64,000 bases of DNA from Chinchilla lanigera (taxonomy: Eukaryota; Chordata; Mammalia; Rodentia; Chinchillidae). This document shows positions 12,094 to 22,989 of this stretch, piece by piece. Below the pieces are notes generated by a model that worked only from the letters and a program-made list of their open reading frames with translations, had not been told where the DNA came from and did no database searches. The position numbers and the translations under genes were made by a program. The stretch is taken from contig NW_004955470.1 of assembly GCF_000276665.1 (NCBI RefSeq), forward strand, positions 592,889-656,888, written 5' to 3'. Each line of letters starts with the position of its first letter. The stretch's first letter is position 1.

Positions 12094-12194
12094 TTTTTTT
12101 TTGTTTTTGTTTTTTCTTCCAGTACTGGGAATCGAACTCACGACCTTACACTTGCCAGGCAGGTGCTGTGCCACTGAGCTAAATCCCCAACCCC
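12094..12194 (-). mobile_element. ID-like tRNA-derived SINE
   Basis: Reverse-oriented: T/G-rich tail, then 'gggaatcgaactcacgacct', 'cttgccaggcaggtgc' and 'ctgagctaaatcccca'. Flanked by a 15-nt duplication (tctcatttcaacttg at 12079-12093, tctcatttcagcttg at 12195-12209, one mismatch). Confidence 0.85.
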
Positions 12195-12209
12195 TCTCAT
12201 TTCAGCTTG

Positions 12210-12690
12210 AATCTCTTCTTTTCCCCTTTCTTATATGGTGGACCTCGTGGTAATGTATTTCCCCATCCTTCATTTGTCTGTCCATGTTGCAGTTCATCCT
12301 CAATTGTGAGACAGTTTTGCCAGATATTGAATTATCACCATGTTCATTGCTTTTGAGATTCTCTCGCCAAAAACTGCTCCATCTCTTATGGTAAAAACTA
12401 TTGAATTTTGACTGTACTTAATGTAACACATTACCTTTGTGTAGTCAGTCTTCTGAAATGTACTTTATTTCCTTAAGCAAAAGATAATTATTTTATCTGC
12501 TTAATTCAAAACTTCTTTAATTGCTACTATAGTGTAATAACAAAAATAATATACTATGTTATTGGCTCCTCAATACTATACAACACTGTTTTAAATTGGT
12601 ATTTTGATTAGTCTAAACCTTATTTTAAAAATGAAAAGTTTTGAAAATATCAAAGCAATAGTGCAATATAATATAATTAAAAATTAATTC
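12210..12690. other. Intergenic, no gene recognised
   Basis: AT-rich, no exon or RSS. No repeat signature that I can name. Confidence 0.35.
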
Positions 12691-12691
12691 T

Positions 12692-12800
12692 GGTGTGGTA
12701 AGCTGCTATATGCCTATAATCCCAGCTCTCAGGAGGTAGAGGCAGGAGAATCACGGTTTCAAGGTCAGCCTGGACAACTTAGACCATGTCTCAAAAACAT
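12692..12800 (+). mobile_element. B1-like (7SL-derived) SINE
   Basis: 'ctataatcccagctctcagg', 'gaggcaggagaatca', 'ggtcagcctggacaactt' and 'ccatgtctcaaaaac' follow the usual B1 order in plus orientation. Confidence 0.85.
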
Positions 12801-13606
12801 AAAAATAAAAATTTTTATGAGGCAATAGTTACCAATCAGTGGTAAAGGGTGTTCTGATTAGGTTTTGAGTTGGATCCTAAATACAGCACACACACAAAGA
12901 AGAAAAACCAGACATCTGCCACTTTCATTTGGTATGTAATACAGCATATCAGAATATCAACAACTGCAACAAATGTAGAAGGAAACTAAAAAAGAAAAAT
13001 AAAAGAAGGCTTAATAAGGGCATTTAGGAGTTATGAAGGCAAAAAAAGAATAAAAATTCCAAAGTAAATCAGTCTTTCCAGTGAGCTGCAGTTGACTTGT
13101 CTTTTATTCCCAGTATAATTTGTCAGATTTGAGTGTACAAAGAGATGCTAGCTTAGGCCAGGCAGAGGAATATTAGGGGTGGGGTCCAGACAAACCATGA
13201 TAGATGCGCACTCTTAGGGGATTGCTCATGAACTGACCTCTTAGCACCTGCCTCAGTTTCTCTTGGTCACATATGCGAGGTCCAGGGTGGCAAAACTGCA
13301 GGATGCTACACTGTCATGGGGTTCGCCTGTATGGAGATATACTGCTGATTCTTTTGTGTGTCTGGAAAATTCCCAGAGTTTCATTTATTTTGTCACAGCA
13401 ATAGAAAAATGTATGGCATTATCTAACATATGGCTTTAAATAAATATTTCCTTCAATGGATTCATTGAGGATAAAAAAAAAGTATCTTCAATTGATGCAT
13501 ATATCTCTCAAACATACCTTCTTAAAATTTATGTAGATCATTTGTCAACTTATTAAATGCAGATTCACATTCAGTGTATCTAAGTTGCTGCTTTTGCTTT
13601 AATTTT
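12800..13606. other. Intergenic, no gene recognised
   Basis: No exon or RSS. The end near 13380-13420 ('ttttgtcacagcaatagaaa') resembles the 3' end of MaLR-type LTRs in plus orientation. Confidence 0.35.
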
Positions 13607-13768
13607 TTTTTTTTTTTTTTTTTTGTCTTTTTGAGACAGGGTCTCGTTATGCAGTTCAGGCTGGCCTTGAGTCACTTTGTGGCCCAGGCTGGTCTTGAAC
13701 TTGCAAAAATCCTCCTGCCTCAGCCTCCCAAGTGCTGGGATTACAGGAGTGTGCCACCACACCTGCCC
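13607..13768 (-). mobile_element. B1-like SINE with internal duplication
   Basis: Reverse-oriented: poly-T, 'gagacagggtctcg', then 'caggctggccttgag...cccaggctggtcttgaac', 'cctgcctcagcctcccaagt' and 'gggattacaggagtgtgcc'. Two adjacent 'caggctgg' units show the internal duplication also seen in the copies at 22483, 46140 and 56729. Confidence 0.92.
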
Positions 13769-13989
13769 TCTTTTGCTTTAATTGTACTAGCACATATTTT
13801 TATATAGAACAATCTGTTTCAGTTTGGCATATTCCTACATGGATATGATATACCTCATTTTTTGTCCTCCCTACCATCTCTTCCTTCCCTCCCCTCCAGC
13901 CCTGAGCCCCTTTCTCATTGTTAGTAGTCTTCCATTTTAATGTCATCTTTCCTTTTCTTCTGCCTTGTATAAAAATGTATAGAATTGGA

Positions 13990-14070
13990 GATTGTTAGAT
14001 CAAGCAAAATAAGGCCGACTCAGAAAGTCAAATATCATAATTTCTCTAATATGTGGATTCTAAGGTAGTT
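13990..14070 (+). mobile_element. L1 3'-end fragment
   Basis: 'gatcaagcaaaataaggccg', 'actcagaaagtcaaatatca' and 'tctctaatatgtggattct' match the well-known end of L1 ORF2/3' region. Confidence 0.6.
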
Positions 14071-15248
14071 CTTAATTGCATTTACAATTGTCTGTCAGTA
14101 TTGATAATGAGGCTGTTGAATTCTGAAGAAATTTTAAGTAAGAATGAAAATAACCCTACATTCATGTTTAGTTTGTTTTGCTTCATATTCTGTCAAGAAT
14201 GCCTTTTCATTTGTTTGCCAAAGGATTCCTATATATTTGATGCAGATTCTTTATTTTCTGTTGAATCCATGACTTAATGAAATTTTATTTTTGTGATGTC
14301 AGATTGCTGATGATCCTTAGAAGCACATATGAAAATACTCTGGGGTCAGAGCCTACCCGAGAGAGATACAATTCTGAGCGGGTGGAGGTCAGCTGATAAC
14401 TTGATGTCATCATCAGCACTTTTGGAGTAAATTTCTCAGAGCCCTTTCCCCTGCCTAGTTTCCTGTGGAGATGCACAGTGAAGGGCGGGAAAGGTCACAA
14501 GAGGAGATTAAACATGACCCAGCTGCATGTGCAGGCACATGTGGACAGAGGTGGGCGGTGCGAATCACTTGGGAAAGTGCTGCAAGCAGCTGACATTGTC
14601 AGCACCCTCAAGCCAAGGGTTTCCAGGTAGATCTGGAATTCCACAGGGTCAGAAAGCCCACACCTGTGGCTGAAGAGGTGCTGTAGCAACTGGAGGAACA
14701 CCAGAAACATCACGTTTCTAACATACATCTCTATAGCAATCATTCCTCCTAGACTTTCGCTATGGTTAAGGCTCAAACCACCTGTGTTAATGCAAATTCC
14801 GCTTTAAATTATTTTGGCAAATGTGCTCTGGGTTCTGAGTGTGGACCAGAAAAACTTTCATTCTTAGGCCATGTTGTTGCCGCCATGTTGTTTTGTTTTA
14901 ATATATGTATCTTTCAAGACTATAATTCCAGACCTCTGAAAGGCTGCAGGTTTGACACTCATTAAAAAAATAAAATGTCTAAAAAAATAAATAAAGTGCC
15001 TTTTTGGACTATCTAATATGTAGATCTGTGTCCTTGATTAAAAGAAGAGTGACACTGTCATACCTGTACTGCTGAGGCTGAGGGGGAGAAAAGAGAATTA
15101 GACTGCAAGGGAACTCCCCTGGCCCCTACTTCCAAAACTTCCCAGGGCCTTTCAAAACACAGCTACCTCTAAGAAACACTCTCAGTAGGTGGAGACACCA
15201 GGAGGAGCAGCTGGGGCAGCCCAGCCTCACACTTCTGCTTCCCTGGGT
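14070..15248. other. Intergenic plus 3' flank of the next V gene
   Basis: No gene is recognised. About 15040-15248 is the 3' flank of the V gene at 15277-15740. It resembles the corresponding flanks of the V genes at 9324 and 26097 (shared 'gctggggcagcccagcctca' at the first of these). Confidence 0.4.
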
Positions 15249-15276
15249 TGTTTTTGTTATGGCCTGTATCACTGTG
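15249..15276 (-). promoter_or_regulatory. 12-spacer RSS of V gene 15277-15740
   Basis: Heptamer CACAGTG (15270-15276), 12-base spacer (15258-15269), nonamer ACAAAAACA (15249-15257), on the minus strand. Confidence 0.95.
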
Positions 15277-15740
15277 GGAGGGGAACTGCTATACTGCTGA
15301 CAATAATAAATTGCAACATCATCAGGCTCCAGGCTGCTGATGGTGAGAGTGAAATCTGTCCCAGACCCGCTGCCGCTGAACCTCGATGGGACCCCAGTTT
15401 GCAAACTGGATGCAGCATAGATCAAGAGCCTGGGAGCTTTCCCTGGTTTCTGCTGATACCAGGCCAAATTGCTGTAAATGTTCTGACTGGCTTTGCAAGT
15501 GATGGTGACTCTGTCCCCTTGAGATTTGGACAGGGAGGATGGAGACTGGGTCATCTGGATATCACATCTGGCATCTGCCAATGAAAACATAAAAATAAAT
15601 ATTCACAATTCTGTGACTGTCCTGAAGGGACAGGCTGCACTAATCACATAGGGTTGAACAAATTCCCAGCATCGTCCTTCCTTACCTGGCAGCCAGAGCA
15701 GCAGCAGCCCCAGGAGCTGAGCGGGGACCCTCATGTCCAT
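15277..15740 (-). CDS. Intact V-kappa-1-like gene segment
   Basis: Kappa light-chain variable segment. Leader exon 15686-15740 (55 bases) encodes [18 protein letters not shown] and ends at GTAAGG. The intron is 111 bases, with AG at 15575-15576. The V exon is 15277-15574. The mature domain starts [19 protein letters not shown], with Cys23 at 15495-15497, WYQQKP, CDR2 AASSLQT, and the FR3 Cys at 15300-15302. CDR3 is QQYSSSPP before the heptamer. The frame is open throughout. It is the closest paralogue in the window of the gene at 9324-9792, sharing the unusual KSQGDRV in FR1 and EPDDVA in FR3. An intact octamer and RSS make it likely functional. Confidence 0.96.
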
Positions 15741-15824
15741 GCTGTGTCCTGACTGGGACTGACTCCTGCACAGGGTGTGACAGCCTATGAAGAAGTCCTC
15801 AGGGCCTGGGCTGTGCTCTGGGAC

Positions 15825-15832
15825 ATGCAAAT
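15825..15832 (-). promoter_or_regulatory. V-kappa octamer promoter element
   Basis: ATTTGCAT in the coding sense, 84 bases upstream of the start codon of the V gene at 15277-15740. Canonical octamer. Confidence 0.9.
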
Positions 15833-16005
15833 CAGCAGGGGCTGGGCAAGGCTGGCACAGCTGCTGAGCTGGCTGGTCCTCAGTAACTCAGCAAAGGCCC
15901 GGTGTCCCCAGATGTCCCAGTCAGATCAGGGCAACACAAGTTTGCTTTCAGAGAGTGTTTTTTCTGCTAGGCCACAGAAAATATTCAGTCTGCTATGCTA
16001 TGTTT

Positions 16006-16017
16006 TCTTTCTTTCCT

Positions 16018-16069
<52 letters not shown>

Positions 16070-16165
16070 TTTCTTCTTTCTTCTTCTCTCTCTCTCTTTC
16101 TCTCCCTGTCTCTCTCTCTGTCTATCTCTCTGTCTCTCTCTCTCCCTCTGTCTCTCCTTCCTTCT
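16006..16165 (+). repeat. Polypyrimidine microsatellite (TTTC)n/(CT)n
   Basis: (ttct)n passing into ctctctct/ctgtctct runs, about 175 bases beyond the octamer of the V gene at 15277-15740. Open frames here are repeat artefacts. Confidence 0.95.
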
Positions 16166-16219
16166 TGGTACTTCTGATCAAACAGAGAGACATTCCACTA
16201 TCTAGCTCCATCCCTAGCC

Positions 16220-16325
16220 CTTTTTAAATTTTAAGACAGAATCTTACTGATTTGGCCAGATTGGGCTCACACTTGCAATCCTTCTGCTTAGTCTTCCAAG
16301 TGCTAACATAACAGGCAAGAGATAC
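16220..16325 (-). mobile_element. Diverged B1-like SINE
   Basis: 'ttaagacagaatcttactga', 'gattgggctcacacttgcaa' and 'cttccaagtgctaaca' are recognisable as a decayed, reverse-oriented B1. Confidence 0.55.
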
Positions 16326-18311
16326 AGAGCCTAACATATTTCCTTCATTATGCATGAAATGCTCCTTGTGTTAGTTTTTGTTTAAAACTGTGCACAAGGG
16401 AAGTGCAACTCAAGAAACTAAAATACAGTTTACAAGTCTTCTGCATTTGATATTGTCTGTATTATTGAAGCCAGATGACTTATATGGTGGGATGTCTTGA
16501 AACCATTGGTGAATGAATCATTACTTCTACTGCTCAGAGATGTAACAGAGAGTGAGAGTGAGAGACAGGCAGAGAAGGAGAAAGGGAGAGGACAGAGAGG
16601 GAAAAGAGAGAGCAGGAGCTGAAGAGCATGAGGGGGGAGGGCCTTAAAATAAAAAAATATGAAGTAAAATGAGAATGTATACCATCATGTGAGACATATT
16701 GTCAAATCTGAAAGAAGGCCCATCTAGTGAGTATCTCTGATTGCTGATCTCTTTTCCTCAGATAAGTGCCTGTTGTCTTCCGTGTTTGCATGCTCTTACC
16801 CTGACAACAAGCCAGCCAACATGAGGGATTTTCTCTGTCCAATTCTGAAAAACTCAGTAACAGTTCCAACTCTACGACACTTTGGAATTACAGGTCAGAT
16901 GTTTCTTAGATTCCTATTCAGAACTCCTCTCGCTGTTGACCCAACCTTTTCACCCTCAAAACCTGACCTGTTCTCTAGCGCAAATGCTCGACTCTGCCCT
17001 TGAATCTACCCGGCTGCATAGTCTGCTTATTGGTACATTACCCATCCCTTCTATATTCTAAGAGACAGCAGTTCTTAATGACTGGGTTTAGGACATGTGA
17101 ATTGTGGAGATTCAGAAGGAAAATACATGGAAAAGTAATGGGGGGGAGGCAGGGTGGTGCATGGGGCACTGGAGCCCCCAGGACCTAAAGAGTTCAATAC
17201 AATAAGGTAGAGAGGAATGAGGACTATAGAGAATCGAAGCAAGAGTGTAGCAGGAAGGGTAACCCCGCATGCAAGTTCAGGATATGGGAAAGTCCTCTCT
17301 CCCCTGATGCTGAATGTCTCAGCAGGGGAAGAAGGAACAAAATGCTCATGCGAGTGAAAGTCACTGCCACTTTGTTAGAGCCCAAGCAGGTGGAGATCAC
17401 AGGAAGGGAGCAAAGTTCATAGTGCACTGTCAGGGTGTATTATTCTAATGTAAGTGAATGGACACTAGAGGGACGATGTCTACACAGAATGTAGGCAGTA
17501 GGGGCAGAAGTATATTGATTTCATAAAAGTAATACATAAATTTAATAAGGATATTTAGAACCAAGTAACTTCACTGTTGAAAAGTCACAAATATAAAAGG
17601 GAGAACACTAGAGAAAACATTCTGTGCTTTTTGATTATAATTAAAGATAAAGATGTAGATTAAAAAGTCTGTAGGTAGATTAATAATTTTCCCTGGAATC
17701 AATGACACACTAGTAATAATGGACATTTTTAGTGCCCAAAACTTATTCTTTTGAATGCCCATGATTACTAATAGGAACCACTAATTCTTACAGAAATGGC
17801 AGATTTCAGAGGTAGAACCCGGAAAGACAAAGCACAGTAAGCCTGGATCATCAAGCTAGAGATCCAAGGATGTGGTCAGAGGATTATGGGACGGAAGTGA
17901 CAAGTAACAGGAGACAGCCTGACTTAGGCTCTGGTTAGACCAATCTGGAAAATTCTGACAGTAAAAATGAATTATGATGGTAACAAGCTCTTGAATAAAA
18001 CAAGAAGGCAGGATATCATATTTCAATGAGCAAGAGTGTATTCATAAAATATCAAAGGAGATTTTAGTTATTTTGAAGAAAATCAAACTAAAGTTCTGGG
18101 GACAAGTCTGGCAAACACCAGCTTCAAGCAGGGATCATGAATCATGAGACAGTCAAACACCTGAGCCACTTGACAGCATTCAGGACGGGCACAGCGGCAC
18201 TGTGCATGTCACTGTCTGCAGCTCTTCTTCCTCCTTTAATCTCTCAAAGACTCATCTCCTTCAGGGGTGCACAGCCTGTTTCTACCTCACCTGTGCTTGT
18301 GGCTGTCCATC
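16326..18311. other. Intergenic, no gene recognised
   Basis: No V exon, RSS or other gene. A purine-rich stretch occurs at 16545-16640. The remainder is mixed AT-rich sequence without a signature that I can name. Confidence 0.35.
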
Positions 18312-18326
18312 ACCAATACTGAATTT

Positions 18327-18436
18327 TTTTTGTTTTGTTTTGCTTTGTTTTGGTTTTTCTCCGGTACCGGGAACCGAACTCATGACCTTGCGCTTGCCAG
18401 GGAGGCGCTTTTGCCGCTAGCTAAATCCCCAGCCCT
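18327..18436 (-). mobile_element. Young ID-like tRNA-derived SINE
   Basis: Reverse-oriented copy, close to those at 34877 and 42677: 'ttctccggtaccgggaaccg', 'catgaccttgcgcttgcc' and 'ctaaatccccagccc'. Perfect 15-nt target-site duplication accaatactgaattt (18312-18326 and 18437-18451). Confidence 0.93.
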
Positions 18437-18451
18437 ACCAATACTGAATTT

Positions 18452-19346
18452 GAGCTCCTATTTCTTAAAACACCAAGAGTAACGTGTTGCTGTTTAACAT
18501 TTTGCAAACATGTTTTTCCCCCACAAATAATAGTAAATCACCTCCACCTAAATGATCAGGGCAACAATTCTTTTCATTGTGGCACACGCTTCTCCTCACA
18601 AGTCACAAATGTAACCCAAGGCCTGAATTATAAAGAAGACCACAAAACAGCATTTGCTTTATAAAGATTTTATGGGAGGAACTGAGTTTAGAAAGATCAT
18701 GGAACAATATATAGATGATTCAGGCAATATTTCTGAATATGTTTCCTCAATATAATTCCCTGAACTTTTTCTCAAAAGTCTTACTGTAAGACAGGATCTG
18801 GATGGGATAAACTACATCCTCTTGACATCCTGGTAATAACATAATGTGGAAAAATTAAAATCAGACATTAGTTGTGTTTGGTGTTCTGGTTGGTGGCAAA
18901 ACCATAGACTGAAAAGACAGGAGAAGGCAGGTTTCTGTCAGGTCTTCCTCAGATTAAACTACTGACCCTGTGCAAGCATTACTTCCTTTTTACAGCATAT
19001 TTTGAAACCCTACTAGGCCAGACTTTGTAGTGTATTTGCCACAAGCTACAGCTTTAATCAAAGTGAAATATTTCTATCTATACGTACCTACCTGGATCCT
19101 TCCACCATACATTTCTGTTCTCCCTTTCTAACAAATTTCTCTTCTCACTCCCTGCCACCTGTGTTTACAGCAAAGGCTGTTCAGAATATCAATAGTGTAT
19201 TCTTTTTTGCTGTGCAAATCACAACTCATCTGCAAACCACATGCCTCAAGTGTAACTTTCCAGCATCTGGGAAAAGCTCTTAGCATAGAGAGGCACGAGA
19301 AAAACCTCCTGGGGCAGCCCAGTATCGCATTTCTGCTTCCCTGGGT
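18452..19346. other. Intergenic, no gene recognised
   Basis: No gene. The final bases (about 19300-19346) resemble the 3' flank of V-kappa-1-like genes ('ctggggcagcccag', 'ttctgcttccctggg'). Confidence 0.35.
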
Positions 19347-19629
19347 GGTTTATGTTGTGGCCTGTATTGCTACACTGTTGACAATAGTAGATTCCAAAAC
19401 TTTGGATTCCAGGTTGCTGATGCTGAAAGGAAACCTCTTCTCGATGCAGTGACACTGAAAGTTGAAGGGATCCTGAGTTATAACCTGGTTGCAGCATAGA
19501 TCACAGAAATAGGACTTTTCCCTGGATTCTGCTGGTACCAAGCCAACACACTGGCCCTAACTTGTGACACTGACAATGTCTTCTCCAGGAAGGGTGGGTA
19601 ATAGATCATTTGGATCTCACACGTGGTAT
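19347..19629 (-). pseudogene. V-kappa-1-like pseudogene, V exon only
   Basis: The V exon relic spans 19375-19629, with what is left of its RSS at 19347-19374. It reads EIQM near the start, and 'tggtaccagcagaatccagg' (WYQQNPG) and 'tgtcaacag' (CQQ, 19375-19383) are recognisable. FR1 has lost the first Cys region through deletion, and FR3 is heavily changed and frameshifted. The splice acceptor AG has become AA (19630-19631). The RSS spacer (19356-19367) and a perfect nonamer ACATAAACC (19347-19355) survive, but the heptamer slot (19368-19374) is not CACAGTG and most of CDR3 is missing. No leader exon was found upstream. Non-functional. Confidence 0.88.
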
Positions 19630-19631
19630 TT

Positions 19632-20464
19632 TAATCAGGAACAGAAAAACAGAGATGAACACAAGTAACACAAAAAATATCAGTTTAAAGCAAGCTCATA
19701 GCAACATTTAAGAACCACAGGGAAAGATGAAAAGAAGACCTACAGTTTTAAAAGGAGAATAGGGGTTTTAGGTGAGTTGAAATTTTCCTCTTTTATTCTC
19801 ATTTGTAATTTTCTAAATTTGAGAGTTATGAAAGATTCAGGCTTGGCCTCAGGAGAAGGATCCTACTTGGGAAGAGAATGCAGTTGAGATTTGGCAGGTG
19901 CCTTAACAGATTGGATGAGACATGAGCCCTTCACATTACGCTAGTCTGTTCCAGGAGAATACTGTAAAGTGCTGTGCCTGGCCCTGCACGGGGGAAGAAC
20001 GCATACTGAGGAAAACCAGAAGTGTGAGGATAAGGGCAGGGACAGAAAGCACCTTCAGAGAACCAAACTAATCCTGTGCATGTGTACTAGCAAGTAAAAC
20101 ATCTAAATGAAAGTGAAAACATTTATTAGTTGTGTTTTTCCCAAGTCATTGTTCATACGTGGCTATGATTCCAAATGAATTTGACAGTGCACTAAGGCAG
20201 AGCAGATTAGGATGACCCTGTGTTTAACTTTCTCTTCAGCATGTCTGCAGGCTCAGAGGGTGAGTGACCGCCCTTATTCTCCCTGTTATTGATGCCATGT
20301 CACAGCTAATGAGTGCTCAGCATGAGCTGCCGGGGCTCTAGAGGAGAGCATACAAATCGTTCCCCTGAGGGCTCCAATGTCTGCCTCTCTCACAGACTGA
20401 GAATCTGGTGAGCTGCTCTCCAGAGAAGCAATATGTGTGATAGCTGTGTTCCCCTAGGCAGGGA
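19632..20464. other. Spacer between two V pseudogenes
   Basis: No leader exon for the 19.4 kb pseudogene and no other gene was found. About 20240-20464 resembles 3' flank of V-kappa-2-like genes. Confidence 0.35.
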
Positions 20465-20492
20465 GGTTTGTGCTTGGGACTATCTCACTGTG
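20465..20492 (-). promoter_or_regulatory. 12-spacer RSS of pseudogene 20493-21241
   Basis: Heptamer CACAGTG (20486-20492), 12-base spacer, nonamer GCACAAACC (20465-20473). The RSS is intact although the V exon is not. Confidence 0.85.
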
Positions 20493-21241
20493 GGAGGGGT
20501 ATGTGCACGTTGCAGTCAGTAATAAACTCCAGCAACCCCAGCCTGCACCCTGCTGATTTTCACAGTGAAATCTGTCCCTGACCCACTGCCACTGAACCTG
20601 TTTGGGACCCTAGAATATTGGATGGAAACAAAATGGATCAAGCGTCTTGAAGACTGGCCTGGCTTCCATAGGAACCAAAGCAAGTAAGTCTTCCTTTCAC
20701 TACCTAGGAGGCTCTGACTAGACCTGCAGGGGATGGAGGCCAGCTCTCCAGGAGTGACAGAAAGGAACTGAGGAGACTGAGTCATCACAACAGCTCCACT
20801 GGTTCCTGAAGCAAAGAAAAGTGCAAGGTTATGCACAAGTACTACTACCTGTTCCACAGTTATTTTCTGTGTATTTCAGGCTATAGGACTTCTTACTTTG
20901 ACTCCTAAAATTAAAATATTCAAAGTTTAAACAGAATTTAAACTTTGCGAGTCACAAGGGGCCTCTAGAACTTGCTTATACCATCCCCCTCTATTGATGT
21001 GACAACCTCCACTAGAAAACATGTCTTTGATCTTCTGCAATCTTTCTTAATGACAAGATGTAAGAAACCAATTCCCTACACTGAAGGGAAAGAACTGCCA
21101 CCTCACACAAAAATGCAGCACAAGTTGGTCATGGAGGGGCTCCAAATCTCCTCAGCCATCTCACTTCCGTCCTTATCTCTCTCTGTCCTTACTTGAGCTG
21201 CAGAGCATCTGCAGCCCCAGGAGCTGAGCGGGGAGCCTCAT
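20493..21241 (-). pseudogene. V-kappa-2-like pseudogene, FR3 Cys replaced by stop
   Basis: Leader exon 21193-21241 encodes MRLPAQLLGLQMLCSS; the usual Trp is Cys and the exon ends in A before GTAAGG. The intron is 387 bases, and the acceptor AG precedes 20805. The V exon 20493-20805 is full length (313 bases) and reads [17 protein letters not shown]. Cys23 is present (20726-20728). A long CDR1 ([16 protein letters not shown]) is typical of V-kappa-2. FR2 reads [10 protein letters not shown] and FR3 [12 protein letters not shown]. At the invariant FR3 Cys the codon is TGA (20516-20518): TGCATG in paralogues is TGACTG here. The octamer and RSS are intact. The segment could still rearrange but would not encode a light chain. 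Confidence 0.93.
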
Positions 21242-21342
21242 TTTGAGAAAGTAAACTGAGGAATCCTGGTATAAATCAAGGCAAGGTGAGAGCTGAGGAT
21301 TTATCTCAAACGTTGAAGGGAAGGACCTGCTAGGGGACACCA

Positions 21343-21350
21343 TGCAAATC
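21343..21350 (-). promoter_or_regulatory. Octamer of pseudogene 20493-21241
   Basis: ATTTGCAT in the coding sense about 100 bases upstream of the leader ATG. Intact. Confidence 0.85.
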
Positions 21351-21399
21351 CCCCAGTGGATGCAGTGGTGTGAGAAGAGCTGGTAGGCAAACTAGAAAG

Positions 21400-22480
21400 C
21401 GTGACATCAGGAGATGGGGACCTCTTCTGGAGGCAAGGTGATGTAAGACGTATTCTGTGTTTCAAGGAAAACTGAGATCAAGTCTCTGTTTCCTAGCAGA
21501 AGAAGGGACAGGGGTAAATGTTTCCTCTTTGTCGTCTGCTTGCTTGTTAGTTCTTCAAGGCTTCCCATGCCATGCCACATCTCACGCTTCCCTTTCACAG
21601 AGGTGAGTTTCCATTCAAACTTGTAAACAAGTACTGATATATAATGCGAAGATGTTTTGAATTCCTTCTTATACTATATTTTATAGTTGTTTTTTCTGAA
21701 TATCATCAGGATTACACTTCCTATCCTAGAGTTATAACAGTCTGCTGTAAATGTATCCCATCTTCAACCACATGTAGAAACTCACTGCTCTTTTCATTCC
21801 ATTCCTCTCCCATCTGTTGAGATGTCGTAAAATTGCCTCTTTGTACATTATATATCCCCAAAATAAACTAATTCTTTTAAGTGCAGTAGTCTTTAAAACT
21901 GTATAGAAAACAAAATATGGGTAAACATAGTTTAGATTAATCTCTATTTTTAAATTTATATGCATATCTTAAGTCATGTTGAAAAAAGTGGACTTACAAA
22001 CCATTATTACAACATAGTAACTATTGTAATTGCTGACACGTTCATCTTTATTGAGATCTTTGTTTGAGTAACATTTGCTGCCATTTCATTTCACCCTTTG
22101 GACTCTCTTGAGCTTTCAAGGCAAGTGTATGGATAATAAAAATACCTCCACACCTGTTTACCTGGGAATATATTAATTTCTTTATCATCTTTGAAGGACA
22201 GTTTTTCCAGATACAGAATTATTGTTGACAGGCTATTTTCTTCTGTTAACGCTTTGAATTGATCAGACCACTGCCTCTGGCTTCCAGTTTCTGCAAAGAG
22301 ATCATATGTGATGACGTATGCACCAGCCATTTTCAAAAACCTTATGTGTTTTTCAGGACTGAGCTAATAAATGAATACACTGTGGAAACTGGGAGGCAGG
22401 ATTTTTCTCTTACAGGAAAGAAATTACAAATAATGGAAGCAGGAAAAATATAATGATTCTATTGTTCATTCAGAGCTCCT
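21400..22480. other. Intergenic, no gene recognised
   Basis: AT-rich sequence with only chance-length frames. About 22000-22330 is T-rich and may be decayed L1 antisense, but I cannot support a boundary. Confidence 0.3.
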
Positions 22481-22482
22481 AA

Positions 22483-22600
22483 TAACCAGGGGTGGTGGTT
22501 GTGCTGATAATTCCAGTACTTCGGAGGCCAAGGCAGGATGTAAGCCCAGCCTGGGCTACACATATGAGTTTAAGGCCTCCCTGAATGACAGTGATATCCT
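22483..22600 (+). mobile_element. B1-like SINE
   Basis: 'aaccaggggtggtggttgtg', 'taattccagtacttcggagg', 'cccagcctgggctacacata' and 'gtttaaggcctccctgaatg' show the B1 order with the internal duplication. The tail continues into the CAAAG pentamer array. Confidence 0.85.
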
Positions 22601-22603
22601 GCT

Positions 22604-22671
22604 CAAAGCAAAGCAAAGCAAAGCAAAGCAAAGCAAAGCAAAGCAAAGCAAAGCAAAGCAAAGCAAAGCAA
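22604..22671 (+). repeat. Pentanucleotide microsatellite (CAAAG)n
   Basis: About 13 tandem copies of a pentamer (aaagc/caaag), grown from the A-rich tail of the B1-like SINE just upstream. Confidence 0.95.
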
Positions 22672-22989
22672 AATAAAACAGAGCAAAAACTGGCAAACAT
22701 TTTTTCCCAATGTGTAGGTTCTTTCTTCACTCTGCACTCTTTCCTCTGTGGAAATTTTTTAGTTTGGTATAAATTCATCTGTCAATTTTTGCTTCAATTT
22801 CCTGTGCTACTAGGATTCTGTCTTGAACAAAATCTTTGTTTCTCTTATTGTTTGGTAGTTTCATGTATCAGTTCTTACATTAGGTCTTTCATTCATTTTA
22901 AGTTTTTTTTAAACAGTCTGAGAGATAAGGCTCAAGTTTGAGCCTTGTGCATGTGGGTTTCCAGATTTCCTAGCACCTTCTTCTGGGGT

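Noticed and set aside
15777..16227. Serine/phenylalanine/leucine-rich plus-strand frames
   Set aside because: Translation of the (TTTC)n/(CT)n repeat upstream of a V gene.
22479..22941. Frames with repeated ALLCF or QSKAK units
   Set aside because: Translation of the CAAAG pentamer array and the B1-like SINE.
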